Assembly (NCBI RefSeq): GCF_000282215.1 | Contig: NZ_AKJS01000067.1 | Location: 1-64,000, forward strand | DNA: 64,000 nt | Direction of reading: 5' to 3' | Source of the DNA: Pseudomonas sp. GM21 | GTDB taxonomy: Bacteria > Pseudomonadota > Gammaproteobacteria > Pseudomonadales > Pseudomonadaceae | Part shown: one piece after another, positions 26,508 to 36,978 of the stretch | Layout of the letters: each line of letters opens with the position of its first letter | How positions within the stretch are numbered: the first letter of the stretch is position 1 | The notes under the pieces: model-generated | Told to the model about the DNA's origin: nothing | Database searches by the model: none | What the model saw: only the letters and a program-made list of their open reading frames with translations | Program-made: the position numbers and the translations under genes

Positions 26508-27662
26508 ATGCGCAAACTGGCTGCGGTACCGGTATTCAGTCTCGGGTTTCGACCGTTCTTTTTCGCCGGCGCCGTGTTTGCGGCAGTTGCAGTGGCGATC
26601 TGGGCGCTTTGGTTGTATGGCCGCTTGCCCGGTGCGCAACCGGTGGGCGGCATGTTGAGCTGGCATCGGCACGAGATGCCGTTCGGGTTTGCCACGGCCA
26701 TCATCGCCGGGTTTCTGTTGACGGCGGTGCCGAACTGGACCGGGCGCCCCGGCTTGAGCGGCTGGCCCTTGGTCGGGTTACTGCTGGTCTGGGTGCTGGC
26801 GCGATTGGCTTGGTTAATGCCGATCCCCGCACAGCTGATGATCGCTCTGCAGACACCTTTTTTGCCGTTGTTGGCCTGGATGTTGGGTCGGGATCTGGTG
26901 GCGGCCGGCAAGCGTGAGAACTATCCGGTTTTGTTGGTGGTGGCCCTGATAGCCGGCTGTCAGGCGCTGACGCTATGGGGGATCGCCACCGATGATGTCG
27001 GGCTACAGCGCCGCGGTGTGCTGGCGGCCCTGTGGCTGGTGGCGGCGCTGATGACAGTGATTGGCGGGCGGGTCATCCCGTTTTTCATTCAGCGCGGTTT
27101 GAACCGTCCTGCCACGCCTGCGGCGCATCCGCTGCCCACTAAAATTCTGTTGGTGAGTTCATTGCTGGCGGCGGTGTCCTTCGCCAGTGGTTTCAACGAC
27201 GTCCCGAGGTTGTGGTTGGCAGCGTTGTTTCTGCTGATGGGGGCGTTGCATCTGCTGCGTTTGTGGCGCTGGCATGATCGAGGCATCTGGCGGGTGCCGC
27301 TGTTGTGGTCGCTGTACCTCGCCTATGCCTGGTTGGTGATCGCTGCGCTGGCAATGGCGCTGTGGCATGCGGGGATGATGCCACAACAAAGTCTGGCCAC
27401 CCATGCGCTGGCCGTGGGCGGTATTGGCGGGTTGATCCTGGCGATGATTGCTCGTGTCAGTCTCGGCCACACCGGGCGGCAGCTGCTGGCATCGAAAACC
27501 GTGGTGCTGGGGTTTGCCATGCTGGTCGTCGCTGGGGTGTGCCGGGTTTTGCTGGTCCCGTATTCCGGGGTCGGGCTGGGAATCTCGGCGCTGCTGTGGT
27601 GCGCGGCGTTCGGCCTGTTCCTGACGCGCTATACGGCGATCCTGTTCACGCCAAGGGTCTAG
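26508..27662 (+). CDS. nnrS: NnrS family heme-copper membrane protein
   Basis: This polytopic inner-membrane protein of about 384 residues has roughly twelve spans. The family opening FSLGFRPFFFAGA is near residue 10, and the conserved WHRHEMPFGF histidines are near 50. NnrS proteins bind heme and copper and protect against nitrosative stress. The start at 26508 follows the upstream stop by one base; an ATG at 26493, overlapping the PpyR-like gene, is the alternative. A palindromic repeat follows 16 bases after the stop. Confidence 0.92.
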   Translation: MRKLAAVPVFSLGFRPFFFAGAVFAAVAVAIWALWLYGRLPGAQPVGGMLSWHRHEMPFGFATAIIAGFLLTAVPNWTGRPGLSGWPLVGLLLVWVLARLAWLMPIPAQLMIALQTPFLPLLAWMLGRDLVAAGKRENYPVLLVVALIAGCQALTLWGIATDDVGLQRRGVLAALWLVAALMTVIGGRVIPFFIQRGLNRPATPAAHPLPTKILLVSSLLAAVSFASGFNDVPRLWLAALFLLMGALHLLRLWRWHDRGIWRVPLLWSLYLAYAWLVIAALAMALWHAGMMPQQSLATHALAVGGIGGLILAMIARVSLGHTGRQLLASKTVVLGFAMLVVAGVCRVLLVPYSGVGLGISALLWCAAFGLFLTRYTAILFTPRV

Positions 27663-27678
27663 CGCTCCAGGCCGCCCT

Positions 27679-27824
27679 GTAGCAGCTGCCGAGCAGCGCG
27701 AGGCTGCGTCCGGCGACGAAGTCGTCGTGAAGTCAGACACTGCGGTGTGCAGATAAACCGCATTCTCAGGGCTTACGACGACTTCGTCGCCGGACGCAGC
27801 CTCGCGCTGCTCGGCAGCTGCTAC
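27679..27824. repeat. GTAGCAGCTG-family palindromic repeat, copy 2
   Basis: This copy is nearly perfectly symmetric: GTAGCAGCTGCCGAGCAGCG on the left pairs with CGCTGCTCGGCAGCTGCTAC on the right, and inner GGCGACGAAGTCGTCGT pairs with ACGACGACTTCGTCGCC. About 52 bases lie in the loop. It follows nnrS and is the cleanest copy for defining the family. Confidence 0.9.
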
Positions 27825-27982
27825 AAGCCATCCGATTGGTCTTGAAGGGGTGACCGGTGGTCGATGAACCGGTCCCGCCCGGCATTTTGCGCTTAGCTGA
27901 AGGGAGAACCCCAAGGCGCGCACAGGCCGTTGGATGCCACTGCGATGCCCTTCAGAACACCGTGAGTCTGAGGTATTTCGCA

Positions 27983-28444
27983 ATGCTGACCCTCAACATC
28001 AATGGCAAGGATCAGGAGCTCGATGTCCCGGCGGACATGCCACTGCTCTGGGTGCTACGCGATGTTGCGCACCTCACGGGCACCAAATTCGGCTGTGGCA
28101 TGGCCCAGTGCGGTGCCTGCACCGTGCATGTCGATGGTGCGCCGTTGCGTTCCTGCGTCACGCCCGCTACAGCCGTGGCGCACGGACAGAAAATCCTCAC
28201 CATCGAAGGCCTGTCTACCGACGGTACGCACCCGGTGCAACAAGCCTGGGCTGAACTGGATGTGGTGCAGTGCGGTTACTGCCAATCTGGGCAAATCATG
28301 TCCGCCGCCGCGTTGCTGGCGAAGATTCCCCAACCCACCGACAGCGACATCGACCAGGCGCTCTCCGGCAACATCTGCCGCTGCGGCACCTACCCAAGGA
28401 TTCGCGCAGCGGTCAAACGTGCCGCCCAGATGGGTTCGAGTTGA
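27983..28444 (+). CDS. 2Fe-2S subunit of a molybdenum hydroxylase (IorA-like)
   Basis: This 153-residue protein is the iron-sulfur subunit of a xanthine-oxidase-family enzyme. The ferredoxin-type cluster cysteines are in [18 protein letters not shown] and SC near 40–62, and the second cluster in [10 protein letters not shown] and CRCGTYPRI near 100–140. It passes electrons from the molybdopterin subunit encoded next. The ATG at 27983 has AGG upstream; the longer frame runs through non-coding sequence. Confidence 0.93.
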   Translation: MLTLNINGKDQELDVPADMPLLWVLRDVAHLTGTKFGCGMAQCGACTVHVDGAPLRSCVTPATAVAHGQKILTIEGLSTDGTHPVQQAWAELDVVQCGYCQSGQIMSAAALLAKIPQPTDSDIDQALSGNICRCGTYPRIRAAVKRAAQMGSS

Positions 28445-28458
28445 GGGAGTCTGAAGCC

Positions 28459-30627
28459 ATGAACAGCAACCCCCCGTTGTCGCGCCGTGGTTTTCTCAAG
28501 GGCAGCGCCCTGTTGGGCAGTGGTCTGGTGGTGGGGTTTGTCATCCCCGGTGCCCATCGCTTTGCCTTGGGCGCGGAGAATCAAGGCAACATTTTTGCGC
28601 CCAATGCCTTCCTGCGGATCGGCAACGACAACAGCGTCACCGTCCTGCTCGGCCATTCGGAAATGGGCCAGGGCATCTGGACCGGCCTGACCATGTTGAT
28701 CGCCGAAGAACTGGACGCCGACTGGTCGAAAATCCGCGTCGAACACTCGCCAGCCTCCGCTGCTTTGTATGGAATGGCCGGTTTTGGCGGGATGCAGATC
28801 ACCGGCGGTTCGACCTCGACCTGGATGGAATTCGACCGCTACCGCCAGGCCGGGGCGGCCGCGCGCCTGATGTTGGTCGAAGCGGCAGCCAAGCGGTTTG
28901 ATGTTGCACCTTCGCAGCTCCGCACCGAATCTGGCGTGGTCATCGCGGGCGACCAGCGCGCTACCTATGGCGAACTGGCCGATGACGCCGGCCAGTTGCC
29001 GGTGCCGGATCCGGCCTCGATCAAGTTCAAGGAGGCCAAGGACTGGAAGATCATCGGTAAACCCACCAAACGCCTGGACACGCCGGAGAAAATTACCGGC
29101 AAGGCCAAGTTCGGCATGGATGTGCAATTCGACGGTTTGATGACCGCCATGGTTGCCCGCCCGCCAGTGTTCGGTGGCAGCGTCAAATCCTTCGAAGGCG
29201 CCGCGGCACTGGCCGTGCCGGGCGTGCATAAAGTGGTGCAAGTGCCCTCGGGCGTTGCGGTGATTGCCGATCATTACTGGGCGGCGAAGCTGGGGCGCGA
29301 TGCGCTGCAAATAGACTGGGACCTGGGGCCGAACACCGGCCTGGACAGTCGGAAACTGCTGGAGAGCTTCCGCAAACTCGCCACCACGCCAGGGATTTCG
29401 GCCAGTAAGGCGGGCGATGCAACGGCCGCACTGGCTAAAGCGGCGAAGAAGATCGACGTCGAATACAGCGTGCCGTACCTGGCCCATGCGCCGATGGAGC
29501 CGCTCAATTGCACGGTGAAAATCAGCCAGGACAAATGCGAGATCTGGACGGGCACCCAGTTTCAGACGCTGGATCAAATGATCGCCGGAAAAATTACCGG
29601 GCTCAAACCCGAACAGGTAGAGATTCATACCGAGTTTCTCGGCGGCGGTTTTGGTCGCCGGGCCAATCCGACGTCCGATTTTGTCGCTGAAGCGGTGCAG
29701 GTCGCCAAGGTGGCGGGCGCACCGGTGAAAACCGTGTGGTCCCGTGAGGACGACATTCGCGGCGGTTACTACCGTTCGATGTTCCTGCATCAGGCGAATG
29801 TCGGGCTGGATGCCGACGGAATGCCGGTGGCCTGGAAGCATGTGCTGGTCGGGCAGTCGATTATGGCCGACACATCGCTGGAGGCGAGCATGGTCAAGGG
29901 GGGCGTCGACAAGACTTCGGTCGAAGGCGTCGCTGACAGCCCTTACCTCGAACACTTGGCCAATCACCAGGTGGAACTGCACTCACCGAAAACCGGCATC
30001 GCCGTATTGTGGCTGCGCTCGGTCGGGCACACCCACACGGCGTTTGTCATGGAGTCGTTGATCGATGAATTGGCCGAGGCGGCCGGCAAGGACCCGGTGG
30101 AATACCGGCGAACCTTGCTGAAAAACCATCCGCGACACTTGGGCGTGCTCAATCTGGCGGTCGAAAAAGCCAATTGGGGCGCCCCCTTGCCCGATGGTCA
30201 CGCGGTGGGCGTGGCGGTACACGAGTCGTTCGGCAGCTACGTGGCGCAGGTCGCCGAAGTGTCCCAGGACAATCTTGAAATCCGCGTGCACCGGGTGGTG
30301 TGCGCCGTGGATTGCGGCATTGCGGTCAACCCACAGAGTATCGCCGCGCAGATGGAATCGGGCATCACCTTTGGCCTCAGTTTCGCCTTGCACAGCAAAC
30401 TGACGTTGGAAGGCGGGCAGGTGGTGCAGTCCAACTTTCACGATTATCAAGTGCTTCGGCTGAACGAAATGCCGGTGGTCGAGGTGCATATCGTGCCCAG
30501 CAGCGACAAGCCCGGAGGCATCGGCGAGGTGGGCGTTCCACCCACTGCGCCAGCGGTCGCCAATGCTGTCTTCGCTCTGACCGGGCAGCGCTTGCGCGAG
30601 CTGCCGCTGCAACTGTCGGGGGTGTGA
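28459..30627 (+). CDS. Molybdopterin-binding subunit, isoquinoline/aldehyde oxidoreductase type
   Basis: This 722-residue catalytic subunit has a twin-arginine signal (SRRGFLKG at 8–15) and a hydrophobic stretch, so it is likely exported folded with its partner. It contains the molybdopterin-binding motifs of IorB-like proteins ([10 protein letters not shown] near 395, and [10 protein letters not shown] near the C-terminus with the catalytic glutamate). It oxidises aldehydes or N-heterocycles with water as oxygen donor. It follows the 2Fe-2S gene by 14 bases and precedes a cytochrome gene by one base. The substrate is unknown. Cofactor maturation genes such as xdhC are not in the window. Confidence 0.92.
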   Translation: MNSNPPLSRRGFLKGSALLGSGLVVGFVIPGAHRFALGAENQGNIFAPNAFLRIGNDNSVTVLLGHSEMGQGIWTGLTMLIAEELDADWSKIRVEHSPASAALYGMAGFGGMQITGGSTSTWMEFDRYRQAGAAARLMLVEAAAKRFDVAPSQLRTESGVVIAGDQRATYGELADDAGQLPVPDPASIKFKEAKDWKIIGKPTKRLDTPEKITGKAKFGMDVQFDGLMTAMVARPPVFGGSVKSFEGAAALAVPGVHKVVQVPSGVAVIADHYWAAKLGRDALQIDWDLGPNTGLDSRKLLESFRKLATTPGISASKAGDATAALAKAAKKIDVEYSVPYLAHAPMEPLNCTVKISQDKCEIWTGTQFQTLDQMIAGKITGLKPEQVEIHTEFLGGGFGRRANPTSDFVAEAVQVAKVAGAPVKTVWSREDDIRGGYYRSMFLHQANVGLDADGMPVAWKHVLVGQSIMADTSLEASMVKGGVDKTSVEGVADSPYLEHLANHQVELHSPKTGIAVLWLRSVGHTHTAFVMESLIDELAEAAGKDPVEYRRTLLKNHPRHLGVLNLAVEKANWGAPLPDGHAVGVAVHESFGSYVAQVAEVSQDNLEIRVHRVVCAVDCGIAVNPQSIAAQMESGITFGLSFALHSKLTLEGGQVVQSNFHDYQVLRLNEMPVVEVHIVPSSDKPGGIGEVGVPPTAPAVANAVFALTGQRLRELPLQLSGV

Positions 30628-30628
30628 G

Positions 30629-31207
30629 ATGAAGCGACATCTGATGCTGGGGGCGGTGCTGTTGATCGGCCTGGCGGTCTACACCGAACACCTGTATGCG
30701 GACGACAAGGAGGCGATAAAGGCCTTCGATACGGTGCAGAAAGTCTTTCAAAGCCCGCGTTGCCAGAACTGCCATATTCCGGGCGATTCGCCGCTGCAAT
30801 TCGATGCCGGGATTCCCCACGCGATGAACGTGGTGCGCGGGATGGACGGCAAAGGCGCGGCCGGTTTGCCGTGTACCACGTGTCACGCAGAGTCCAACCC
30901 GCCGGCCAGCTACGGGCTGCATACGCCCCCGGGGGCACCGCACTGGAGCCTGCCGCCCGCGGCGCACAAAATGGCCTGGATCGGTCTGCCAGCCGACAAG
31001 TTATGCGCAATGATCAAGGACCGCTCCAGCAATGGCGACCGTGATTTCGCCGCATTGATCAAGCATGTCAGCGAAGACAAGTTGGTGCTATGGGGCTGGA
31101 ATCCCGGTGAGGGCAGGGCGCCGGTGTCGGTGTCTCACGATGTCTTCGTCACGCAATTCAAGCTGTGGGCGGAGGCGGGAGGGCCCTGTCCGCTGGCGGG
31201 CAGTTGA
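30629..31207 (+). CDS. Diheme cytochrome c-like electron acceptor
   Basis: This 192-residue protein has an N-terminal signal/anchor (about 5–24) and two CxxCH heme-attachment sites, C45-x-x-C48-H49 and C82-x-x-C85-H86. It should take electrons from the molybdenum hydroxylase in the periplasm and feed the respiratory chain. Many IorAB-like clusters carry a c-type cytochrome, often longer; this one is a short diheme form. It begins one base after the IorB-like stop. Confidence 0.9.
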   Translation: MKRHLMLGAVLLIGLAVYTEHLYADDKEAIKAFDTVQKVFQSPRCQNCHIPGDSPLQFDAGIPHAMNVVRGMDGKGAAGLPCTTCHAESNPPASYGLHTPPGAPHWSLPPAAHKMAWIGLPADKLCAMIKDRSSNGDRDFAALIKHVSEDKLVLWGWNPGEGRAPVSVSHDVFVTQFKLWAEAGGPCPLAGS

Positions 31208-31280
31208 CCGGTGGTCCGTAACACGGAGTCAATGCGGGTATGACCGACTCTAAAGATCATACCCGCCAATGGAGTTAGCC

Positions 31281-31871
31281 ATGTTAATCCCAGGCAAACC
31301 GGTCAAACCAGGTGCTGGTGGCATTCCTTCACGTTCCCCGCAGGAAGAACGCGAATGGTTGCGTGACCTGGCGCGCAAGGCCGAGCAGGAACTGTCGGGC
31401 GTACAGATGGCGAGCATGGACGAGTTGACCCTGCTCCCCAACCGTCACGGGTTCGCCACGCTGGCCGAGCAAGGCCTGGACGCCTGCCAGAGGCTGGAGA
31501 AACCGGCCACGTTGTTGCTATTCAATCTTGATGATTTCAAACGCTTGCATTACCTGTACGGCAGTGCCGCGAGCGACAAAGCGCTGAAAATATTCGCCGA
31601 CGTGCTGCGCATTGCCTTCCGCGAAAGCGATGTTATCGGCCGACTGGGCAGCGATAAATTTGTCGCGTTGCTCACGGGTTCAGGCACGGTCGAACTCGAC
31701 GCGATCAAATCCCGGCTCGAAGAAATACTCGCCGAACGAAATGCCTCAGCCCATCGCGCCAACGACCTGCGCTTCAGTCTCGGCCAGATCGAATACGACC
31801 CCCTGAGTCACGGCTCGATCGAAGGGCTGCTGGCCGAGGCGGACGCGTTCACTTGGCAAACAACTGACTGA
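31281..31871 (+). CDS. GGDEF-domain protein, probably catalytically inactive
   Basis: This 196-residue soluble protein has an N-terminal coiled segment (about 20–45) and one GGDEF domain (about 46–196). The active-site loop reads GSDKF at 123–127, so the third acidic residue is Lys, and the usual FKxIND asparagine is replaced (FKRLHYLYG). Diguanylate cyclase activity is unlikely; GTP binding or a signalling partner role is possible. The ATG at 31281 has GGAG 7 bases upstream. Its last 23 bases overlap the convergent VOC gene. Confidence 0.87.
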   Translation: MLIPGKPVKPGAGGIPSRSPQEEREWLRDLARKAEQELSGVQMASMDELTLLPNRHGFATLAEQGLDACQRLEKPATLLLFNLDDFKRLHYLYGSAASDKALKIFADVLRIAFRESDVIGRLGSDKFVALLTGSGTVELDAIKSRLEEILAERNASAHRANDLRFSLGQIEYDPLSHGSIEGLLAEADAFTWQTTD

Positions 31872-32274
31872 TGTCTTTAAAGGCTTTGAATTCCAGTGCA
31901 TTGCCGCACGGATCGAACAGGAACATCGTCGCTTGCTCGCCCACCAGCCCCTGAAAGCGAATACCCGGTTCGATCACGAACGACGAGCCCAGCGCGGTCA
32001 GACGCTGCGCCAGCGCCTCCCACTCACTCATGCTCAACACCACACCGAAGTGCGGAACAGGCACGTTGTGACCGTCCACGGCATTGGTGTGCGCTGCTTC
32101 CTGGGAGGCATTTTTCGGTGCCAGGTGAATCACCAATTGATGGCCGAAAAAGTTGAAATCGACCCAGTGGTCGCTGGAGCGGCCCTCTTCAAGACCGAAC
32201 ACTTCGCCATAAAAATTCCGTGCGGCGGTCAGGTCATACACTGGAATCGCCAAGTGAAAAGGGGACAGTTGCAT
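31849..32274 (-). CDS. VOC family protein
   Basis: This 141-residue VOC protein keeps candidate metal ligands His7 (SPFHLAIPV), a central His (VPHFGVV) and Glu in NALEFKAF. It resembles extradiol-dioxygenase-like and glyoxalase-like proteins; the substrate is unknown. Its 3' end overlaps the GGDEF gene by 23 bases on the other strand. Confidence 0.88.
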   Translation of the reverse strand: MQLSPFHLAIPVYDLTAARNFYGEVFGLEEGRSSDHWVDFNFFGHQLVIHLAPKNASQEAAHTNAVDGHNVPVPHFGVVLSMSEWEALAQRLTALGSSFVIEPGIRFQGLVGEQATMFLFDPCGNALEFKAFKDISQLFAK

Positions 32275-32405
32275 AGGGCAGGCCTCGGAGGGTGGTAGGT
32301 GTGAGGCTGAGTTTAGCGCTGTGCTTTTCGATTGTAAGAAGATTGAAGGCCCGACAGCTGAACTACTTACTCCTGTGGGAGCGTGCGCCCCGGAAGCGCA
32401 GGCAT

Positions 32406-32437
32406 AAAAAAACCCGCCAGCAACGGCGGGTTTTTTT
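32406..32437 (-). terminator. Rho-independent terminator downstream of fabI
   Basis: CCCGCC and GGCGGG form a stem flanked by seven A and seven T residues, so it can end transcription on both strands. It lies 15 bases beyond the fabI stop. Confidence 0.92.
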
Positions 32438-32451
32438 GGTCAGCTGAAAGA

Positions 32452-33246
32452 TTACTCTTCCAGGCTGCCCATCGCAGTGGTGTTGAAACCACCGTCTACG
32501 TACATGATTTCGCCGCTGATGCCGGACGCCAGGTCCGAGCACAGGAAGGCGCCGGCGTTGCCGACTTCGTCGATGGTGACGTTGCGACGCAGCGGGGTTT
32601 GCGCTTCGTTGGCAGCCAGCATCTTGCGGAAGTTCTTGATGCCGGAAGCGGCGAGGGTGCGGATCGGGCCAGCCGATACGCAGTTGACGCGGGTGCCGTC
32701 CGGGCCCAGGGAGCCGGCCAGGTAACGCACGCCAGCTTCCAGCGAAGCCTTGGCCATGCCCATCACGTTGTAGTTCGGCATGGTGCGCTCGGCGCCCAGG
32801 TACGACAGGGTCAGCAGGCTACCGTTGCGGCCTTTCATCATTTCGCGACCGGCTTTGGCCAGGGCCACGAAGCTGTAGGCGCTGATGTCGTGAGCGATGC
32901 GGAAACCTTCACGGGTGGTGGCTTCGGTGAAGTCGCCGTCCAGTTGGTCGCCTGGGGCGAAGCCGACGGAGTGCACGATGCAATCCAGGCCGTCCCACTT
33001 CTTGCTCAGTTCAACGAAGACCTTGGCGATTTCTTCATCGCTGGCCACGTCGCACGGAAAGCACAGTTCAGGGCTCGAACCCCAGCTCTGTGCGAACTCT
33101 TCGACACGACCCTTGAGTTTGTCGTTCTGATAAGTGAAGGCAAGCTCAGCGCCCTCGCGATGCATGGCGGCAGCGATGCCGGATGCGATGGACAGCTTGC
33201 TGGCGACACCGACGATCAGTACGCGCTTACCGGCGAGAAAACCCAT
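32452..33246 (-). CDS. fabI: Enoyl-ACP reductase (NADH), FabI
   Basis: This 264-residue short-chain reductase performs the last step of fatty-acid elongation and is the triclosan target. Active-site residues Y149, Y159 and K166 (in [19 protein letters not shown]) match the Tyr-x6-Tyr/Lys pattern of FabI, and the start [11 protein letters not shown] is the nucleotide-binding site. It lies 24 bases downstream of the Yej ATPase gene, so read-through is possible, with the terminator right after. Confidence 0.97.
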   Translation of the reverse strand: MGFLAGKRVLIVGVASKLSIASGIAAAMHREGAELAFTYQNDKLKGRVEEFAQSWGSSPELCFPCDVASDEEIAKVFVELSKKWDGLDCIVHSVGFAPGDQLDGDFTEATTREGFRIAHDISAYSFVALAKAGREMMKGRNGSLLTLSYLGAERTMPNYNVMGMAKASLEAGVRYLAGSLGPDGTRVNCVSAGPIRTLAASGIKNFRKMLAANEAQTPLRRNVTIDEVGNAGAFLCSDLASGISGEIMYVDGGFNTTAMGSLEE

Positions 33247-33270
33247 GTGTTGCTCCTCTCTTTCAGGTTA

Positions 33271-34878
33271 TTACGCAGTGGCTGGTGCCAGGAAAGCGGC
33301 TTCCAGCAACTGCTGTGTATACGGATGTTGGGGGGCGGCAAAGATACTTTGCGCGTCCCCCTGTTCGACCACTTGGCCCTGCTTGACCACCATCAGCTGG
33401 TGGCTCAGTGCTTTGACGACAGCCAGGTCATGGCTGATAAACAAATACGTCAGGTTGTACTTGGTTTGCAGTGAACGCAGCAGCTCCACCACTTGGCGTT
33501 GTACGGTGCGGTCGAGGGCCGAGGTCGGCTCGTCCAGCAAAATCAACGCCGGTTTTAGCACTAATGCCCGGGCAATGGCGATTCTCTGCCGTTGCCCGCC
33601 GGAAAATTCGTGGGGGTAGCGGTTCCGGGTTTCCGGGTCCAGACCTACCTCCTTGAGTGCCGCAATAATCGCTTGTTCCTGTTCCGCCTCGGTGCCCATC
33701 TTGTGGATCCGCAGGCCTTCGCCGACGATCTGGCTCACGCACATCCGTGGGCTCAGGCTGCCAAACGGGTCCTGAAACACCACCTGCATCTGCCGCCGCA
33801 ACGGCCGAACCTCGTTCTGCGTCAGGCAGTCTAGCTGCTTGCCTTCAAAACGAATCGCACCCTTGCTGCCGATCAGCCGCAAAATCGCCAGACCGAGCGT
33901 CGATTTGCCCGAACCGCTTTCACCCACAATCCCCAGGGTCTGCCCCTGCGGCAGGCTGAAATTGATCCCGTCCACCGCTTTGATGTGGTCAACGGTCTTT
34001 TTCAGCAGGCCTTTCTTGATCGGGAACCAGACTTTCAGGTCTTCGACTTGCAGCAATGGCGGCCCGATAACATTGGTCGCCGGCTTGCCGCTGGGTTCCG
34101 CTGCCAGCAATTCCCGAGTGTACGGATGCTGCGGCGCGCGGAACAACTCTTCGCACGATGCCTGTTCGACGATGCAACCGCGCTGCATGACACATACGCG
34201 ATGCGCAATTCTTCGCACAAGGTTCAAATCGTGGCTGATCAGCAGCAACGCCATGCCCAATCGGGCCTGTAATTGCTTGAGTAATTCGAGGATTTTCAGC
34301 TGAACGGTCACGTCCAGCGCCGTGGTCGGTTCGTCTGCGATCAGCAATTCCGGCTCATTGGCCAGGGCCATGGCGATCATGACCCGTTGGCGCTGGCCGC
34401 CGGACAATTCATGGGGTAGGGCTTTCAGGCGTTTTTCCGGCTCGGGAATACCGACCATCTCCAGCAGTTCCAGGGTGCGTTTGGTCGCCACTTTGCCGAT
34501 CAGGCCTTTGTGGATGCCCAGCACTTCGTTGATCTGCTTTTCGATGGAGTGCAGCGGGTTGAGCGAGGTCATCGGCTCCTGGAAGATCATCGCGATCCGG
34601 TTGCCGCGGATGTGGCGCAGGGTCTTTTCATTCTGGGCCAGCAGGTTTTTCCCGGCGTACTCGATGGTGCCGGACGGATGCCGTGCGATCGGGTAGGGCA
34701 GCAGTCGCAGGATCGAGTGGGCGGTGACCGACTTGCCCGAACCGCTCTCACCGACCAGCGCCAGGGTTTCGCCACGGCGGATATCAAAGTTCACGCCCTC
34801 GACCACCCGTTGCACACGCTCGCCGACGCCAAACTCGACGGACAGGTCGCGCACTTCGATCAGATTGTCCGGATTCAT
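33271..34878 (-). CDS. yejF: YejF-type ATPase with two nucleotide-binding domains
   Basis: This 535-residue protein is the double ATPase of a peptide/microcin C importer. Two full domains each have a Walker A (GESGSGKS near 36 and 320), a signature (LSGGQRQR and FSGGQRQR) and a Walker B (LIADEPT and LILLDEPTS). It energises YejB and YejE. The ATG at 34878 follows the permease stop by one base. Confidence 0.94.
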   Translation of the reverse strand: MNPDNLIEVRDLSVEFGVGERVQRVVEGVNFDIRRGETLALVGESGSGKSVTAHSILRLLPYPIARHPSGTIEYAGKNLLAQNEKTLRHIRGNRIAMIFQEPMTSLNPLHSIEKQINEVLGIHKGLIGKVATKRTLELLEMVGIPEPEKRLKALPHELSGGQRQRVMIAMALANEPELLIADEPTTALDVTVQLKILELLKQLQARLGMALLLISHDLNLVRRIAHRVCVMQRGCIVEQASCEELFRAPQHPYTRELLAAEPSGKPATNVIGPPLLQVEDLKVWFPIKKGLLKKTVDHIKAVDGINFSLPQGQTLGIVGESGSGKSTLGLAILRLIGSKGAIRFEGKQLDCLTQNEVRPLRRQMQVVFQDPFGSLSPRMCVSQIVGEGLRIHKMGTEAEQEQAIIAALKEVGLDPETRNRYPHEFSGGQRQRIAIARALVLKPALILLDEPTSALDRTVQRQVVELLRSLQTKYNLTYLFISHDLAVVKALSHQLMVVKQGQVVEQGDAQSIFAAPQHPYTQQLLEAAFLAPATA

Positions 34879-34879
34879 T

Positions 34880-35899
34880 TCACTTCCTCGGGTCGAAGGC
34901 ATCGCGAGCGGACTCGCCGATAAACACCAGCAAACTCAACATGATCGCCAGCACCGCAAACGCGCTGATGCCGAGCCAGGGCGCTTGCAGGTTGGATTTG
35001 CCCTGGGCCACCAGCTCACCCAGCGACGGCGCGCCGGGTGGCAAGCCGAAACCGAGGAAGTCCAGCGCGGTCAGGGTGCCGATCGCGCCGGTCAGGATGA
35101 ACGGCATGAACGTCATGGTCGAGACCATGGCATTGGGCAGGATGTGGCGGAACATGATCGCACCGTTCTGCATCCCCAGCGCCCGCGCCGCACGCACGTA
35201 TTCAAGGTTGCGCCCGCGCAGGAACTCGGCGCGCACCACGTCCACCAGGCTCATCCACGAAAACAGCAGCATGATACCCAGCAGCCACCAGAAGTTTGGC
35301 TGCACGAAGCTGGCCAGGATGATCAGCAGGTACAACACCGGCAAGCCGGACCAGATTTCCAGAAAACGCTGCCCGGCCAGGTCCACCCAGCCGCCATAGA
35401 AACCCTGCAAGGCTCCGGCAATCACACCAATGATCGAGCTGAGAATGGTCAGGGTGAGGGCGAACAACACCGAAATCCGGAAGCCGTAAATCACCCGTGC
35501 CAGCACGTCGCGGCCCTGATCGTCGGTTCCGAGCAGGTTTTCCATCGACGGTGGCGCCGGGGCCGGGACTTTCAGGTCGTAGTTGATGCTTTGGTAACTG
35601 TAGGGAATCGGCGCCCACAGCACCCAGGCGTCCTTGGCCTTGAGCAGTTCGCGGATGTACGGGCTCTTGTAGTTGGCTTCCAGCGGGAATTCGCCGCCGA
35701 ACGTGGTTTCCGGGTAGCGCTTGAGCGCCGGGAAGTACCAGCTGTTGTCGTAATGCACCGCCAGCGGTTTGTCGTTGGCGATCAGCTCGGCGCCAAGGCT
35801 CAGGCCGAACAACACCAGAAACAGCCACAGCGACCACCAGCCACGCTTGTTGGCCTTGAACAGTTCGAAACGGCGTCGATTGAGCGGGGACAGGTTCAT
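34880..35899 (-). CDS. yejE: YejE-type peptide ABC permease
   Basis: This 339-residue DppC/YejE-type permease has an N-terminal span (about 20–40) followed by five more and the EAA loop (ARALGMQNGAIMF near 240). The long extracytoplasmic segment after the first span (about 45–130) is typical of YejE. One base separates it from yejF and from yejB, which shows translational coupling. Confidence 0.93.
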   Translation of the reverse strand: MNLSPLNRRRFELFKANKRGWWSLWLFLVLFGLSLGAELIANDKPLAVHYDNSWYFPALKRYPETTFGGEFPLEANYKSPYIRELLKAKDAWVLWAPIPYSYQSINYDLKVPAPAPPSMENLLGTDDQGRDVLARVIYGFRISVLFALTLTILSSIIGVIAGALQGFYGGWVDLAGQRFLEIWSGLPVLYLLIILASFVQPNFWWLLGIMLLFSWMSLVDVVRAEFLRGRNLEYVRAARALGMQNGAIMFRHILPNAMVSTMTFMPFILTGAIGTLTALDFLGFGLPPGAPSLGELVAQGKSNLQAPWLGISAFAVLAIMLSLLVFIGESARDAFDPRK

Positions 35900-35900
35900 C

Positions 35901-36974
35901 TCAATGCTCCCGGCTTTCGAAGTCGATGCGCGGATCGACAAAGGTGTAGGTGAGGTCGCCGATCAGTTTCACCACCAGGCCCAGCAAGGTGAAGATAAAC
36001 AGCGTGCCGAACACCACCGGGTAATCGCGGTTGATCGCCGCTTCAAAACTCATCAGACCGAGGCCGTCGAGGGAGAAAATCACTTCCACCAGCAACGACC
36101 CGGTAAAAAAGATCCCGATAAACGCTGACGGGAACCCGGCGATCACCAGCAACATGGCGTTGCGGAACACATGGCCGTACAGCACGCGGTGACGGGTCAG
36201 GCCTTTGGCTTTGGCGGTGACCACGTACTGCTTGTTGATTTCATCGAGGAAGCTGTTTTTGGTCAGCAGGGTCATGGTCGCGAAGTTGCCGATGACCAGC
36301 GCCGTGACCGGCAAGGCCAGGTGCCAGAAGTAATCGAGGATTTTGCCGCCCATGCTCAGTTCGTCGAAATTGTTCGACGTCAGCCCGCGCAACGGGAACC
36401 AGTCAAAATAACTGCCACCGGCAAACACCACGATCAACAGGATCGCAAACAGGAACGCCGGGATCGCGTAGCCGACGATGATCGCCGAACTGGTCCAGAC
36501 ATCGAAGTGGCTACCGTGTCGCGTGGCTTTGGCGATCCCCAGCGGGATCGACACCAGGTACATGATCAGCGTGCTCCACAACCCGAGGGAGATCGACACC
36601 GGCATCTTTTCCTTGATCAGGTCGATGACCTTGGCATCGCGAAAGAAGCTGTCGCCGAAATCCAGCGACGCATAGTTCTTGACCATGATCCACAAGCGTT
36701 CAGGCGCCGACTTGTCGAAGCCGTACATGTGCTCGATTTCCTTTACCAGCGCCGGGTCCAGGCCCTGGGCGCCGCGATAGGCAGAGCCGGCCACCGACAC
36801 TTCGGCACCGCCACCGGCAATGCGGCTGGTGGCGCCTTCGAAGCCTTCGAGCTTGGCGATCATCTGCTCTACCGGGCCGCCGGGAGCGGCCTGGATGATC
36901 ACAAAGTTGATCAGCAAAATACCGAACAAGGTCGGAATGATCAGCAGCAGTCGCCGAAAAATATACGCCAGCAT
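35901..36974 (-). CDS. yejB: YejB-type peptide ABC permease
   Basis: This 357-residue DppB/YejB-type permease begins [18 protein letters not shown], the classical first span, with an enlarged periplasmic loop (about 40–130) and five further spans. It forms the translocation pore with YejE. It follows the second binding-protein gene by 4 bases. Confidence 0.93.
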   Translation of the reverse strand: MLAYIFRRLLLIIPTLFGILLINFVIIQAAPGGPVEQMIAKLEGFEGATSRIAGGGAEVSVAGSAYRGAQGLDPALVKEIEHMYGFDKSAPERLWIMVKNYASLDFGDSFFRDAKVIDLIKEKMPVSISLGLWSTLIMYLVSIPLGIAKATRHGSHFDVWTSSAIIVGYAIPAFLFAILLIVVFAGGSYFDWFPLRGLTSNNFDELSMGGKILDYFWHLALPVTALVIGNFATMTLLTKNSFLDEINKQYVVTAKAKGLTRHRVLYGHVFRNAMLLVIAGFPSAFIGIFFTGSLLVEVIFSLDGLGLMSFEAAINRDYPVVFGTLFIFTLLGLVVKLIGDLTYTFVDPRIDFESREH

Positions 36975-36978
36975 CTGA

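Noticed and set aside
34724..35953. A 409-codon plus-strand frame across the Yej genes
   Set aside because: It overlaps yejF and yejE on the other strand, both with intact motifs and coupled stops; the product is rich in Gln, His and Arg as in shadows.
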